Shown here piece after piece: positions 1 to 7,235 of a stretch of 33,233 bases of DNA (its first letter is position 1; every line of letters begins with the position of its first letter). Source of the DNA: Phycisphaerae bacterium (GTDB taxonomy: Bacteria > Planctomycetota > Phycisphaerae > UBA1845 > UTPLA1); assembly GCA_016935885.1 (NCBI GenBank), contig JAFGQA010000481.1, forward strand, positions 1-33,233. Reading direction: 5' to 3'. The position numbers and the translations under genes are program-made. The notes under the pieces are model-generated. The model saw only the letters and a program-made list of their open reading frames with translations. It was not told the DNA's origin and searched no databases.

Positions 1-269
1 GGATGACCGGTTTGCCGACGTTCCTCAAGGGTGAACGCTGACCGCTCCCTCACGGTCGCGGTTCCGATCGGCGTCGGCGGCATAGGCGATTTCAAGCTTA
101 AACTGCTCTAGCGATTGGACATGGCACACGGGCCCGAAATTGTGTCCTCGCGGTCCATGGCGGCGGTACAGCAAAAACAGATAGAAGCCGCACCTCCTGC
201 CGTGAGGACTATGCCGGTCAACACGCACAACAGGACGGCCCGCTTCTCAACAACGGTTCTCGTGGGCGC
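1..269. other. Stretch after thiC with no confident gene
   Basis: No convincing gene is visible. Reading the minus strand on past the thiC stop in the same frame gives about 50 codons with a hydrophobic, Cys-rich run (around 150-250) before a TAG, but there is no ATG and no Shine-Dalgarno sequence. It could be a weakly started membrane peptide or chance. No terminator hairpin with a U-run was recognised after thiC. Confidence 0.3.
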
Positions 270-1817
270 TCACTCTCGCCCGCCGGTCAGGCCTGGCGAC
301 TCGTCAGCGGGGCTTTCCGGTTGGAAGGCCGCGTCCTTGCCGCTGGCGAAGTCGGTGATCTCCTTGCTGATCCTCATGCTGCACCAGTCGTGGCCGCACA
401 TCGAGCAGTAGTCCGCGTCATCGGGTAGGTCCTCGTCGTGCAGCGCCCTGGCCGTCTCGCCGTCGAAGGCGAGCTCGAACTGTTTCGGCCAATTGAGTGC
501 CGCACGGGCACGGCCCATGTCGTTGTCCCACTCGATGGCGCCCGGAATGCCACGGGCGATGTCACCGGCGTGGGCGGCGATCTTGTAGGCGATGCAGCCT
601 TCCTTGACGTCCTGGGCCTTCGGCAGGCCGACGTGTTCCTTCGGCGTGACATAACACAGCATCGCCGCGCCGGCCCGAGCCGCCTCGGTGGCACCGATGC
701 AACTCGTGATGTGGTCGTAGCCGGGGAAGACGTCCGTCACGATCGGGCCGAGGACGTAGAACGGCGCGTCGTCGCACATCCGCTGCTCGATCTGCATGTT
801 CCAGGCGACCTCGTGCAGTGGCACGTGGCCTGGCCCCTCGACCATGACCTGCACGCCGGCCTCGCGGGCCCGGTGGGTCAGCTCGGCAAGCACCTCGAGC
901 TCCGCAATCTGGGCGGCGTCGCCGGCGTCTTTCAGGCAGCCCGGCCGCACGCCATCGCCTAGCGAATAGGCCACGTCGTGTTCACGCATGATGGCGCTGA
1001 TCTCGTCGAACAGGTCGTACATCGGGTTCTGCTTATTGTGGTGGATCATCCACGTGGCCAACAGCGAGCCGCCGCGGGAGACCAAGCCCGCTAGGCGCCG
1101 GTTGATCAGGTGCAGGTTCTCCCGGAGGATGCCGGCGTGGATGGTGAAGAAGTCCACGCCTTGCCGGGCCTGCTTCTCCACCTCCCTGAGGATGTCGTCG
1201 TAGGTCAGATCCTCGATCGTCCGGCCGATGATCATCGAGTAGATCGGGACGGTGCCGATGGGAATGGTGCTGTTGTCGATGATCGCCTGGCGGCACTCGT
1301 CGAGATTCCCGCCGGTGGACAGGTCCATGAGCGTGTCGGCCCCGTACTTCTGGGCCCAGCGGAGCTTCTCGACCTCCTCGACGGTGCCCGATGCCACCGG
1401 GCTGGCACCGATGTTGGCGTTGATCTTCGTCGTGATCATCCGGCCGATGCCGATGGGATCGAGCCGCCTGGGCGCAGCCTGGCCCTTCAGAACGCCGGGC
1501 TGGTTGATCTCTGCCCAGCGCTGCCCGACCGTCTGATTCACCCACAGTCGGGCGTCTGTGCCGTGCCCGGGATGCCCGGCCGGCTGGTCGAAGTGTTCGG
1601 CGTCGACGACCTCGTAGGTGGCGCCGGGGCCGCCGACCGTTCGCATCTCCGGCGCCTGCCCGGCCGAACCTGCCAGGTGGCGAACGTTCGCCGGGATGAT
1701 AAGCCGTCCCCGGGCGAGCTCTTCTCTGATGAACGTCGGCGTCACGTTCTCGCGTTGGGCGACTCGGATCATATCGGGCGTCGTGATGCCCTTTCGGGCA
1801 GATTCAAGCTGGGTCAT
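270..1817 (-). CDS. thiC: Phosphomethylpyrimidine synthase ThiC
   Basis: Radical-SAM enzyme that rearranges aminoimidazole ribotide to hydroxymethylpyrimidine phosphate in thiamine biosynthesis; cytosolic. The 515-residue product matches the family over its length, and the C-terminal Fe-S signature CSMCGHDWC (C-x2-C-x4-C) lies near residues 470-478. The ATG at 1817 was chosen because AAGGAG sits 6 bases upstream; a longer reading from 1913 has no such signal and adds 32 residues unlike ThiC. The start overlaps the hepT stop as ATGA, and the Shine-Dalgarno sequence lies inside the last hepT codons, so translation is probably coupled. No TPP riboswitch (THI box) was recognised upstream as far as about 4 kb, although thiC is often under one. 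The family call is firm; the regulation is inference. Confidence 0.97.
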   Translation of the reverse strand: MTQLESARKGITTPDMIRVAQRENVTPTFIREELARGRLIIPANVRHLAGSAGQAPEMRTVGGPGATYEVVDAEHFDQPAGHPGHGTDARLWVNQTVGQRWAEINQPGVLKGQAAPRRLDPIGIGRMITTKINANIGASPVASGTVEEVEKLRWAQKYGADTLMDLSTGGNLDECRQAIIDNSTIPIGTVPIYSMIIGRTIEDLTYDDILREVEKQARQGVDFFTIHAGILRENLHLINRRLAGLVSRGGSLLATWMIHHNKQNPMYDLFDEISAIMREHDVAYSLGDGVRPGCLKDAGDAAQIAELEVLAELTHRAREAGVQVMVEGPGHVPLHEVAWNMQIEQRMCDDAPFYVLGPIVTDVFPGYDHITSCIGATEAARAGAAMLCYVTPKEHVGLPKAQDVKEGCIAYKIAAHAGDIARGIPGAIEWDNDMGRARAALNWPKQFELAFDGETARALHDEDLPDDADYCSMCGHDWCSMRISKEITDFASGKDAAFQPESPADESPGLTGGRE

Positions 1818-2167
1818 TGCGTATCTCCTTCCGCCTGCGCGTCGATGATCCTCGAGACCTCCTTGAGCAGCTTTGGCGCTTCTAGGGTGGCGGCATTCCA
1901 TACGATCTGCCAATCAATGCCGAAGTATCGATGCACCGCGATGTTTCGAAATGCGATGATGTCACGCCACGGAATCGCGGGATGCTGTTGTTGAAGCTCC
2001 GGGCTGATGCGCGCGGCCGCTTCGCCGATGACCGTCAACTTTTGAAGGACGGCACTGCGAACCAAATCATCATCGACAAACTGCGCCTCGGTCAGCCCGG
2101 CCAGGAACTGCGCAATCGCGTCCGCCGCTGAGACTATATCCGCCAGATACAAATCGTCACGCCGCAA
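1814..2167 (-). CDS. hepT: HepT-like HEPN RNase toxin (DUF86)
   Basis: 117-residue all-helical HEPN protein. The signature R-x4-H-x-Y is present as R74, H79, Y81 (RNIAVHRY). In characterised MntA/HepT pairs, HepT is an RNase toxin and its motif tyrosine is AMPylated by MntA; that is family knowledge, not shown here. The start is TTG at 2167, preceded by GGAGG at 6 bases and overlapping the mntA stop by 11 bases. The stop overlaps the thiC start. The motif residues are intact, so the toxin may be functional. Other DUF86 proteins outside toxin-antitoxin systems exist, but the adjacent nucleotidyltransferase makes this assignment likely. Confidence 0.88.
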   Translation of the reverse strand: MRRDDLYLADIVSAADAIAQFLAGLTEAQFVDDDLVRSAVLQKLTVIGEAAARISPELQQQHPAIPWRDIIAFRNIAVHRYFGIDWQIVWNAATLEAPKLLKEVSRIIDAQAEGDTQ

Positions 2168-2453
2168 AGAGCACCTCCGCTTCCGCCAACACGTGGTCTC
2201 GAATGAGCGGGTTCAGACCGCGCTTGGTAACAACGTCGACCGGGCGTCCAAAAAGAGTCTCCAGTTCCCGTGACAGTTGGGACAAGCCAATGAAACCGAT
2301 CCGCGCACTCGGCTCGAATTCAACCAGAACGTCAACGTCGCTGTCCGAACGCGATTCGCCGCGCACAACGGACCCAAACACCGACAACTCCCTGACACGA
2401 TGGCGCCGACAAAGATCGGCGAGCTGATGCTCTTGAATTCCGAGCGAAATCAC
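2157..2453 (-). CDS. mntA: MntA-like nucleotidyltransferase antitoxin
   Basis: 98-residue minimal nucleotidyltransferase. The catalytic GS-x10-D-x-D signature is seen as G27-S28 and D39, D41, so metal and nucleotide binding look intact. In known pairs, MntA neutralises HepT by transferring AMP to its tyrosine. The start is GTG at 2453 with a GGGAG-type Shine-Dalgarno sequence about 8 bases upstream. An upstream in-frame ATG at 2564 would add 37 low-complexity residues that overlap another reading frame and is rejected. It overlaps hepT by 11 bases, the usual antitoxin-first order. Confidence 0.85.
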   Translation of the reverse strand: MISLGIQEHQLADLCRRHRVRELSVFGSVVRGESRSDSDVDVLVEFEPSARIGFIGLSQLSRELETLFGRPVDVVTKRGLNPLIRDHVLAEAEVLFAA

Positions 2454-2466
2454 ATCCGTCTCCCTC

Positions 2467-2583
2467 TCATCTCGGCCAATTGCCGTACGCGTACGAGCCA
2501 AACAGAATGATCCGCCGCGGCCTGAACTCCTCGGCGATCTTCCGGGCAAACATGCGGATTTCACGCATGGTGGCCATTCGCAT
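2467..2583 (-). pseudogene. Truncated nucleotidyltransferase N-terminus (MNT-type stub)
   Basis: A 38-codon frame reads as the N-terminal helix of a second minimal nucleotidyltransferase and runs into IILFGSYAYGNWPR, the GS-containing active-site strand, then stops (TGA at 2467-2469) before the required D-x-D. The ATG at 2583 lies 5 bases after the membrane-protein stop, with AGGA close upstream. It ends 13 bases before the intact mntA start. It cannot be catalytic. It is most likely the leftover of a deleted paralogue next to mntA; a regulatory leader peptide is a less likely alternative. Confidence 0.6.
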
Positions 2584-2588
2584 GCTTC

Positions 2589-3395
2589 CTATGCTGAAAT
2601 ACCTGATGTGCGGTTCCTGCCTGACGCCTTATCTTCTCCCGATGTCTTCTGCAATGGCGGTTCAGGAGTGCAGCATTTGCCTAGAATATAGTGGATCTTG
2701 ACCGGATCGTTCTCCTTTACATTTTCAAAGAATGCAAGAAACAGACCGTGTGTGAGACGTTGCACCTTAAGGGCCAAGATCTGTAGATTTTTCCACATCA
2801 CGACGACCAACACGAGGGCCAGGATACCCGCACAAGCGAAACACAACCACGACTGGGTGCCATACTGTGCGCTAATAGCGAGCCAAGAGACGAGCGACAA
2901 TATGGATCCGATCAGGAGAGCACCAGCGCTGTGCATGAGGTCCCAGATACTCTGCTGGCGGCTCTCTGCCAATGCCTGAGGTGAATCTTCTTTCATCCGT
3001 GAGTGCCAGACTATGTTTAGGATGACCCATGCATCATGTACGCAAAGTTTGTCTATCTTCACGTCCTCGCCAGACTCGCTGTCATCAAAGATACACAGTT
3101 GCCCGTTCGTGAAAGGAAGCTTTATCGCCTCCCGAAGATCGACAACCAATCCAAGATTGTGCCACACGCCGTTTGGCAGACTGCAGAGAAAATGGTGAAA
3201 GACACTCAACAGATATCCTAGCCCCCCAGAAGCGAGCACGCCCGCAAGCACGGTCCCTATTGTATTACCATTCTCTTCGGCGCGTGCCAGAGCGTCTATC
3301 AAAGGCGACTTCGATATCACACAATAAAGCAAGGTCAGACAGACAGTCGATATTCCAGGTATTATGTATCTTAAAAATCGGCGAGCCTCATTCAT
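2589..3395 (-). CDS. Four-TM membrane protein of unknown family
   Basis: 268 residues, family not recognised. Hydrophobic segments at about residues 8-29, 46-71, 155-178 and 185-204 predict two hairpins of membrane helices, with a soluble loop of about 80 residues between them and a charged C-terminal tail of about 60. The start ATG at 3395 has GGAAG 5 bases upstream. Base composition is clearly lower in GC than the neighbouring thiC, dinB and groES genes, with more A/T-ending codons, which suggests recent acquisition. It stops 5 bases before the nucleotidyltransferase stub, so it may be co-transcribed with the mntA-hepT pair. A role in that islet is possible but there is no motif evidence. 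Confidence 0.72.
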   Translation of the reverse strand: MNEARRFLRYIIPGISTVCLTLLYCVISKSPLIDALARAEENGNTIGTVLAGVLASGGLGYLLSVFHHFLCSLPNGVWHNLGLVVDLREAIKLPFTNGQLCIFDDSESGEDVKIDKLCVHDAWVILNIVWHSRMKEDSPQALAESRQQSIWDLMHSAGALLIGSILSLVSWLAISAQYGTQSWLCFACAGILALVLVVVMWKNLQILALKVQRLTHGLFLAFFENVKENDPVKIHYILGKCCTPEPPLQKTSGEDKASGRNRTSGISA

Positions 3396-3459
3396 GGTGT
3401 CTTCCTGTCAGTGCTACGTCGAGTCGTGATTCTGGGGTAAACAGGGCAAAAACAGACAG
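3396..3459. other. Short spacer upstream of the membrane protein
   Basis: 64 bases between the small protein's stop and the membrane-protein start; nothing recognisable apart from the Shine-Dalgarno sequence of the downstream gene. It marks the upstream edge of the lower-GC islet. Confidence 0.4.
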
Positions 3460-3669
3460 TCACCCAGTATTCGCTGCAGCTCTTACACTCCCCGCCTTCT
3501 TGACATATCTGATCTCGCGCCAGAACGCTTCGGCTGCCGCGTGGTAGTACTCGATCTCCTGCTCTCGGGAGAGGTTGCGGGTCTCCTCGTGAATCTGCTG
3601 CTCGACGTTCCGTTTCATCTCCACGCAGTCAAATGTCTTCCTCGAAGTCCAGCCTCCTTGCCTGTGCAT
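3460..3669 (-). CDS. Small conserved-looking charged protein
   Basis: 69 residues, rich in Glu, Arg and Lys; the core KTFDCVEMKRNVEQQ continues into an amphipathic helix ending AEAFWREIRYVK. I recall similar small proteins as uncharacterised, sometimes antitoxin-like, but cannot name a family. The ATG at 3669 has AAAGG 5 bases upstream and lies 7 bases after the stop of the CcbP-like gene; another in-frame ATG at 3618 would remove the FDC part. Being immediately downstream of the calcium-binding gene suggests co-transcription. No obvious toxin partner is adjacent. Confidence 0.5.
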   Translation of the reverse strand: MHRQGGWTSRKTFDCVEMKRNVEQQIHEETRNLSREQEIEYYHAAAEAFWREIRYVKKAGSVRAAANTG

Positions 3670-3676
3670 GTGCCTT

Positions 3677-4045
3677 TCAGAAACAGTATCCCCTCGCAAC
3701 CCAGTAATGCCAATCCTCGATCGCCGTTCCTGTCTCGCGGTCGGTCTTGACTGCCTTCAACTGAGCCAGCGGGACAGCCAGGCGGTCGCGATCCCATCGA
3801 ATCATCACGAACATCTCGCGTTCGCATTCCTCCCCAGGAGCCATGCCGATGACCTCCACATCGTCCCCCACCTTCAGCGGGGAGATGGCCCGCTTGGCAC
3901 AACACCTGGCGGTGAACGGGAAGTTGAGCGTGTTCTCAAGATAGCAGTACCACCCCATGGCACGTTCCGATTCGTCGTACGCGTCGACGACGATCTCCAT
4001 TGTGATACGTTGTTCACGCGCTCGGTTTAGCCCGGTTTTTGACAT
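3677..4045 (-). CDS. CcbP-like calcium-binding protein
   Basis: 122-residue acidic protein that resembles the CcbP family (Calci_bind_CcbP) by recognition of several stretches: VVDAYDESERAMGWYCYLE near the start, NFPFTARC, ISPLKVGDDVEVIGM in the middle and IEDWHYWVARGY at the end. CcbP in filamentous cyanobacteria binds Ca2+ and affects heterocyst formation; outside cyanobacteria the role is unknown. The start at 4045 keeps the charged N-terminus that the family normally has; M16 is an alternative. The start codon lies 45 bases after the DinB stop. Function beyond metal binding is not inferable. Confidence 0.75.
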   Translation of the reverse strand: MSKTGLNRAREQRITMEIVVDAYDESERAMGWYCYLENTLNFPFTARCCAKRAISPLKVGDDVEVIGMAPGEECEREMFVMIRWDRDRLAVPLAQLKAVKTDRETGTAIEDWHYWVARGYCF

Positions 4046-4090
4046 CGATCATCGGTCCTCTCTCATCTGGGCTGCCTGAATAGCCCCATC

Positions 4091-4585
4091 TCATAACATG
4101 GAACCGTACATGCTCTTCAACAACCGAATCTGCCCCGTGTGATACACGTCGTGGGCCGCGATGCCGTAGATCAACTTCGCATTCTCAACCTTGCTCCCGC
4201 GCGGCGGCCTGTGCAACTGCGCCGACGGGAGCGCAGCAACGGCCTCACGCAGAATGCGATGCTCGGTCTCGAGCAGGCTGACGTACTGCCGCCAAGTCTT
4301 CTCCGTCAGGCTCGCGGGCACGACAAACCAGTCGCTGCCCTTCAGCGGAAACGAGCCGCGCTTGTCACCTCGCAGACGCCGCCGGGCGGCGTACTTCCAG
4401 TACGCGGCATGAAGGACGATCTCCGCGATGTTGTGCCGCTTGGCACGTGGCCGCCAGACGGCTTGCCGCGCCGAAACCCCCCGGATGGAGCCCCTCAGGG
4501 TCGGCCCGTGCCATGCCTTGCCGCCGTAGGCGTCGTCGAGATTACGCAACAACAGTGCCATCTCGCCGTACGTTCGCTCCTCCAT
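4091..4585 (-). CDS. DinB-superfamily putative metalloenzyme
   Basis: 164-residue four-helix-bundle type protein. The three expected metal-ligand histidines are visible: H59 in EIVLHAAYWKY, and H145 and H149 in AAHDVYHTGQI. The family includes damage-inducible DinB/YfiT-like proteins and thiol-dependent transferases; the substrate here cannot be told. The ATG at 4585 is chosen because GGGAG lies 8 bases upstream; the frame stays open much further upstream but those residues look non-coding. Two related but decayed copies lie about 1.6-2 kb upstream, beyond the thioredoxin lipoprotein gene. Confidence 0.82.
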   Translation of the reverse strand: MEERTYGEMALLLRNLDDAYGGKAWHGPTLRGSIRGVSARQAVWRPRAKRHNIAEIVLHAAYWKYAARRRLRGDKRGSFPLKGSDWFVVPASLTEKTWRQYVSLLETEHRILREAVAALPSAQLHRPPRGSKVENAKLIYGIAAHDVYHTGQIRLLKSMYGSML

Positions 4586-4724
4586 CACACGGTCTCCCAC
4601 AGTCCGCGCCGGCTTGCGGATTGCACAGCCATTACCCGATACGCTCGGTTTCACATGCGGTCGCGCGCCTCGTCGAATCGTTGCCGGAAGCCCTTTGCCA
4701 TGTGAGGACGTGCCAGCCGGCGGT

Positions 4725-6152
4725 CTACTCCTGCGGCCCTGTGTTTTGAATCGCGCTGCGGCATTGCTCCAAGAGCTCTCGGTGGCGAATGTATGTCGTT
4801 TTTGCCAGCACTTCTTCCAGAAAGCGGAGGGCGTCGTCACGTTGTCCACGGGCCGCCATGATCCGCGCCAGGGTGTCTGCGACGGCGGCGTTTTCCTCAC
4901 CCGACGCCAATTCATAGGCCTCGCGGGCTTGGTGCATGTGTTCCTCGGTCGGCCGACCGGTCAAGTAACCGGACCAGGCCAGTCCATTCAACGTGCGGCT
5001 GCCGGGCGCCGACTTCAGCAAGCGGGCCGCCACGCGCTTCGCGGCCTCATGGCGATCGAGCGCGAGGAGGACCTGATAGAGCCGACAAACACGAAACGCA
5101 AGCTGGCCCTTGTGGGAATCTTCGGCAGTGTTGAACGCCTGCTTCGTCGGGTAATCATCGCTCTGCGGCGCATAGTCTTCGGCTTCCGCGAACAGGCGGT
5201 CGATCATTCCCTCGAGGTCGGCGTGGGCCCCGATGTCCTCGTAGCGCTCGGCCTCCAGCAATCCATCGAAGGCATCCTCTGTCCACGCCTTCAGCAGCTT
5301 CTCGTCGGAGCACTCGCCTCGAATCTTGTCGTAGATCGCCACGGTATCGGCTAGCTGGTCTTGTTGGCGGTTGAAGATGCTGATCAGTCCGAAGTCGGCT
5401 GCGTTCGGCGAACCGGCCGACAGCCGATCTTTGGCTTCCTGGTAGTGGCGTTGCAGGGCCTTTTTGGCCGACGCGTCATGCTCGCCGATCGCAAGGAGGT
5501 CGTGAATCAGGTAGGGGCCGAGTTCGTCGACCAACTCCGCGGAGTCCATGCAGGCGTTTAGCGTCCAGAGATACTCTTTCCGCGCATCGCGATGCCGGTT
5601 CCGCGCCGCAAGCGCCGAAGCCAACTGATAATGGGCATTGACGACGTCTCGCCGAGCCACGGCGACCCGGTCTCTGCCGGCCGCAAAATCCGCTGCGACA
5701 CTCAGAAAAACATCCCGTGGCACAGCACCGACGATGCGGTCGATTTCGGCGCCGTCAGGCCGGACAAACAGAAGCGTCGGCGCGGCCACGACCTGATAGC
5801 GCAAGCAAAGCAACATGTTGTCGCTCATGTCCACCTTGACAGGCACCGTCTGCTTGTGCAGGAGCTCACGGATGTCCTTCTGGTTCAAGACGGTCTGGTC
5901 CAGAATGCGACATGCCGGGCACGACAGAGTGTAGAAGTAGGCCAACACCGTCTTGTCCTCGGCTTTCGCCTTCTCCCGAGCCTTGTCCAGCGTCAGATCC
6001 TCGTGCCACAGAGTCCCACCGGCCGACGTGCCCGAATCACCGCCAGACTGCTTGCCTTCCTTCTTAGCGGTGTTCCCTGGACCCCGATTGTCGCACGCCA
6101 AGGGCAGGACGAGCAACGTGCCGGCAACAAGGAAGATGGTGGATCGAGCCAT
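4725..6152 (-). CDS. Thioredoxin-fold lipoprotein with helical repeats
   Basis: 475 residues. Signal sequence with lipobox LPLAC puts lipidated Cys at residue 20. A low-complexity Gly/Ser linker (about 28-46) leads to a thioredoxin-like domain (about 48-150) with the redox motif CPAC at 78-81 and a cis-Pro region AAPTLLF near 117. The remaining 300 residues look like TPR-type helical repeats. Probably an exported thiol-disulfide oxidoreductase or scaffold anchored to a membrane. The start at 6152 has AAAGGAGG 6 bases upstream, stronger than the earlier ATGs at 6179 and 6176. It is followed after 139 bases by the intact DinB gene. Confidence 0.85.
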   Translation of the reverse strand: MARSTIFLVAGTLLVLPLACDNRGPGNTAKKEGKQSGGDSGTSAGGTLWHEDLTLDKAREKAKAEDKTVLAYFYTLSCPACRILDQTVLNQKDIRELLHKQTVPVKVDMSDNMLLCLRYQVVAAPTLLFVRPDGAEIDRIVGAVPRDVFLSVAADFAAGRDRVAVARRDVVNAHYQLASALAARNRHRDARKEYLWTLNACMDSAELVDELGPYLIHDLLAIGEHDASAKKALQRHYQEAKDRLSAGSPNAADFGLISIFNRQQDQLADTVAIYDKIRGECSDEKLLKAWTEDAFDGLLEAERYEDIGAHADLEGMIDRLFAEAEDYAPQSDDYPTKQAFNTAEDSHKGQLAFRVCRLYQVLLALDRHEAAKRVAARLLKSAPGSRTLNGLAWSGYLTGRPTEEHMHQAREAYELASGEENAAVADTLARIMAARGQRDDALRFLEEVLAKTTYIRHRELLEQCRSAIQNTGPQE

Positions 6153-6175
6153 CGTCGCCTCCTTTCTCAATTTCA

Positions 6176-6280
6176 TCAAAGCAGCGCGTGTCCTGGCCGC
6201 CGAACCAGGTCATCCCCGCCGCATGCGTCATCGAGATAGCGCAACAGCAGGTCGGTTTCCTTGGCCGGTCTGTTCCTCAT
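6176..6280 (-). pseudogene. Second DinB-like N-terminal remnant
   Basis: A 34-codon frame starting with an ATG that overlaps the stop of the upstream remnant (ATGA). Residues TDLLLRYLDDACGG align by eye with MALLLRNLDDAYGG at the N-terminus of the intact DinB gene, then diverge and stop 23 bases before the thioredoxin lipoprotein start. Too short to fold as DinB. It is best read as the stub of a deleted paralogue; a chance match is possible because the alignment is short. Confidence 0.4.
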
Positions 6281-6618
6281 GTGGCACCGTGCGTTCCGGC
6301 TGTCTCCCAAACAGACTCGATGGGGTCGACCTCCGGCACGTCTGCGCCCACCTGCCGCGGCATGTTCAACCCCCGAGCGCGGCGGCGCGTACGGTGGTTG
6401 CGGACGCGCATCAGGGTATCACCAAGGCGGTCAGTGTAGGTCACGCCGTGATCGGGGGCGTGGGTGGCGCGCTGGCCGAGATCGGCCGTGCCGAGCGAAT
6501 CGAGCCAGGTTGCCCTCAGGTCCGCCAAACGGCAAGCCGCGTCGTGCGGGTCTCTCATCACTCGGTCGTTGGCCCAGCGGTTGTGCTCGTGAAGCTTGCG
6601 GATCGTGTTGGTGGGCAT
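6277..6618 (-). pseudogene. Decayed DinB-superfamily gene
   Basis: 113 codons. The N-terminus IRKLHEHNRWANDRV is typical of the first DinB helix, and the C-terminal part NHRTRRRARGLNMPRQVGA corresponds to the usual NHgTxHRgq...LRqLGa helix. The central portion that should carry the first metal-ligand His is missing, and the second His of the NHxTxH motif is replaced by Arg, so at most one ligand remains. The length is about 50 residues short of the family. I read it as an internally deleted, inactive gene that still has an ATG with GGGAAG upstream. Confidence 0.6.
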
Positions 6619-6765
6619 GGTTCGTCGCTTCCCTACGCACCTCGTCGCCTTGTTCTCTCGGCGCTTCGGTGATCAGGTTCGGAGGGTTCTGGCTCGACGG
6701 CCGGATCTCAGCCCACGCTGGGGCGCCCCTAGCGAACGCAGTCATGATAGTCTTCGCGTGGACCG
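6619..6765. other. Spacer upstream of the groES promoter
   Basis: About 150 bases between the divergent DinB remnant and the groES promoter candidate; no gene or clear hairpin recognised. Confidence 0.4.
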
Positions 6766-6795
6766 TTGCCAAGTCCACGAATGGGGCAGTAGAAT
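6766..6795 (+). promoter_or_regulatory. Candidate sigma-70-type promoter for groES
   Basis: TTGCCA at 6766-6771 and TAGAAT at 6790-6795 with an 18-base spacer, about 55 bases upstream of the groES start. No CIRCE inverted repeat was recognised nearby, so heat-shock control through HrcA is not supported by this window. Assigned by consensus match only. Confidence 0.4.
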
Positions 6796-6849
6796 GAAGG
6801 GAGGCGATGCAAAGCCAGGCTTCGGCGATGGCGCGGATGGAGAGTCGGC

Positions 6850-7179
6850 ATGGCAGCAGGAAAGCCGCGAGCAGGGACCACGAAACTGGAGGTGGTGGAG
6901 CCGTTGGGCAAGCGGATCCTCATCCGCAAGGACGCGGACAAGAAGCAGACAAAAGGCGGCATTCAACTACCCGACAGCATCGAGATCCCCACCATCACGG
7001 GCCGCGTGGTGGCGGTGTCGCATCAGGTCGAGCACGACGACGATTTCCCGCTGCACCGTTATGACAAGGTGCTGTTCAATCCGAAGCAGGCGATTCCGGT
7101 CGATTTCGAGGGCGACAATCAGTTGTTCGTGGTGCCGGTCGAAGACGTAGTCGCGGTTTTCCGAAGGGGAGAGGATTGA
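6850..7179 (+). CDS. groES: Co-chaperonin GroES
   Basis: 109 residues, the length and pattern of Cpn10: LEPLGKRILIRKD-like first strand (VEPLGKRILIRKD), a mobile loop region around TKGGIQLPDSIEIPTITGRVVAV and C-terminal strand VVPVEDVVAVF. It caps the GroEL ring during protein folding. The N-terminal basic extension (MAAGKPRAGTTK) is longer than usual. The ATG has GGAG 7 bases upstream. No groEL follows; the next gene encodes an exported SNase-like protein, so this is a stand-alone groES, and another groES-groEL locus may exist elsewhere in the genome. Confidence 0.92.
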   Translation: MAAGKPRAGTTKLEVVEPLGKRILIRKDADKKQTKGGIQLPDSIEIPTITGRVVAVSHQVEHDDDFPLHRYDKVLFNPKQAIPVDFEGDNQLFVVPVEDVVAVFRRGED

Positions 7180-7235
7180 GGTCGGGCCCCGTCGCTCACG
7201 TCAACAGGGCACCCGACAAAAGGAGATAGGCCCAG

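Noticed and set aside
1110..1994. A 294-codon plus-strand frame across thiC and hepT
   Set aside because: Both covered genes are clear on the other strand by catalytic motifs.
1818..4090. TPP riboswitch for thiC
   Set aside because: Looked for the conserved CUGAGA and CUGGAUAAUGCCAGC-type elements on the minus strand and found none by eye; a covariance search would be decisive.
4586..4724. A 16-codon frame (MAKGFRQRFDEARDRM) between the lipoprotein and DinB genes
   Set aside because: Looks protein-like but is too short to support and lacks a clear ribosome site.
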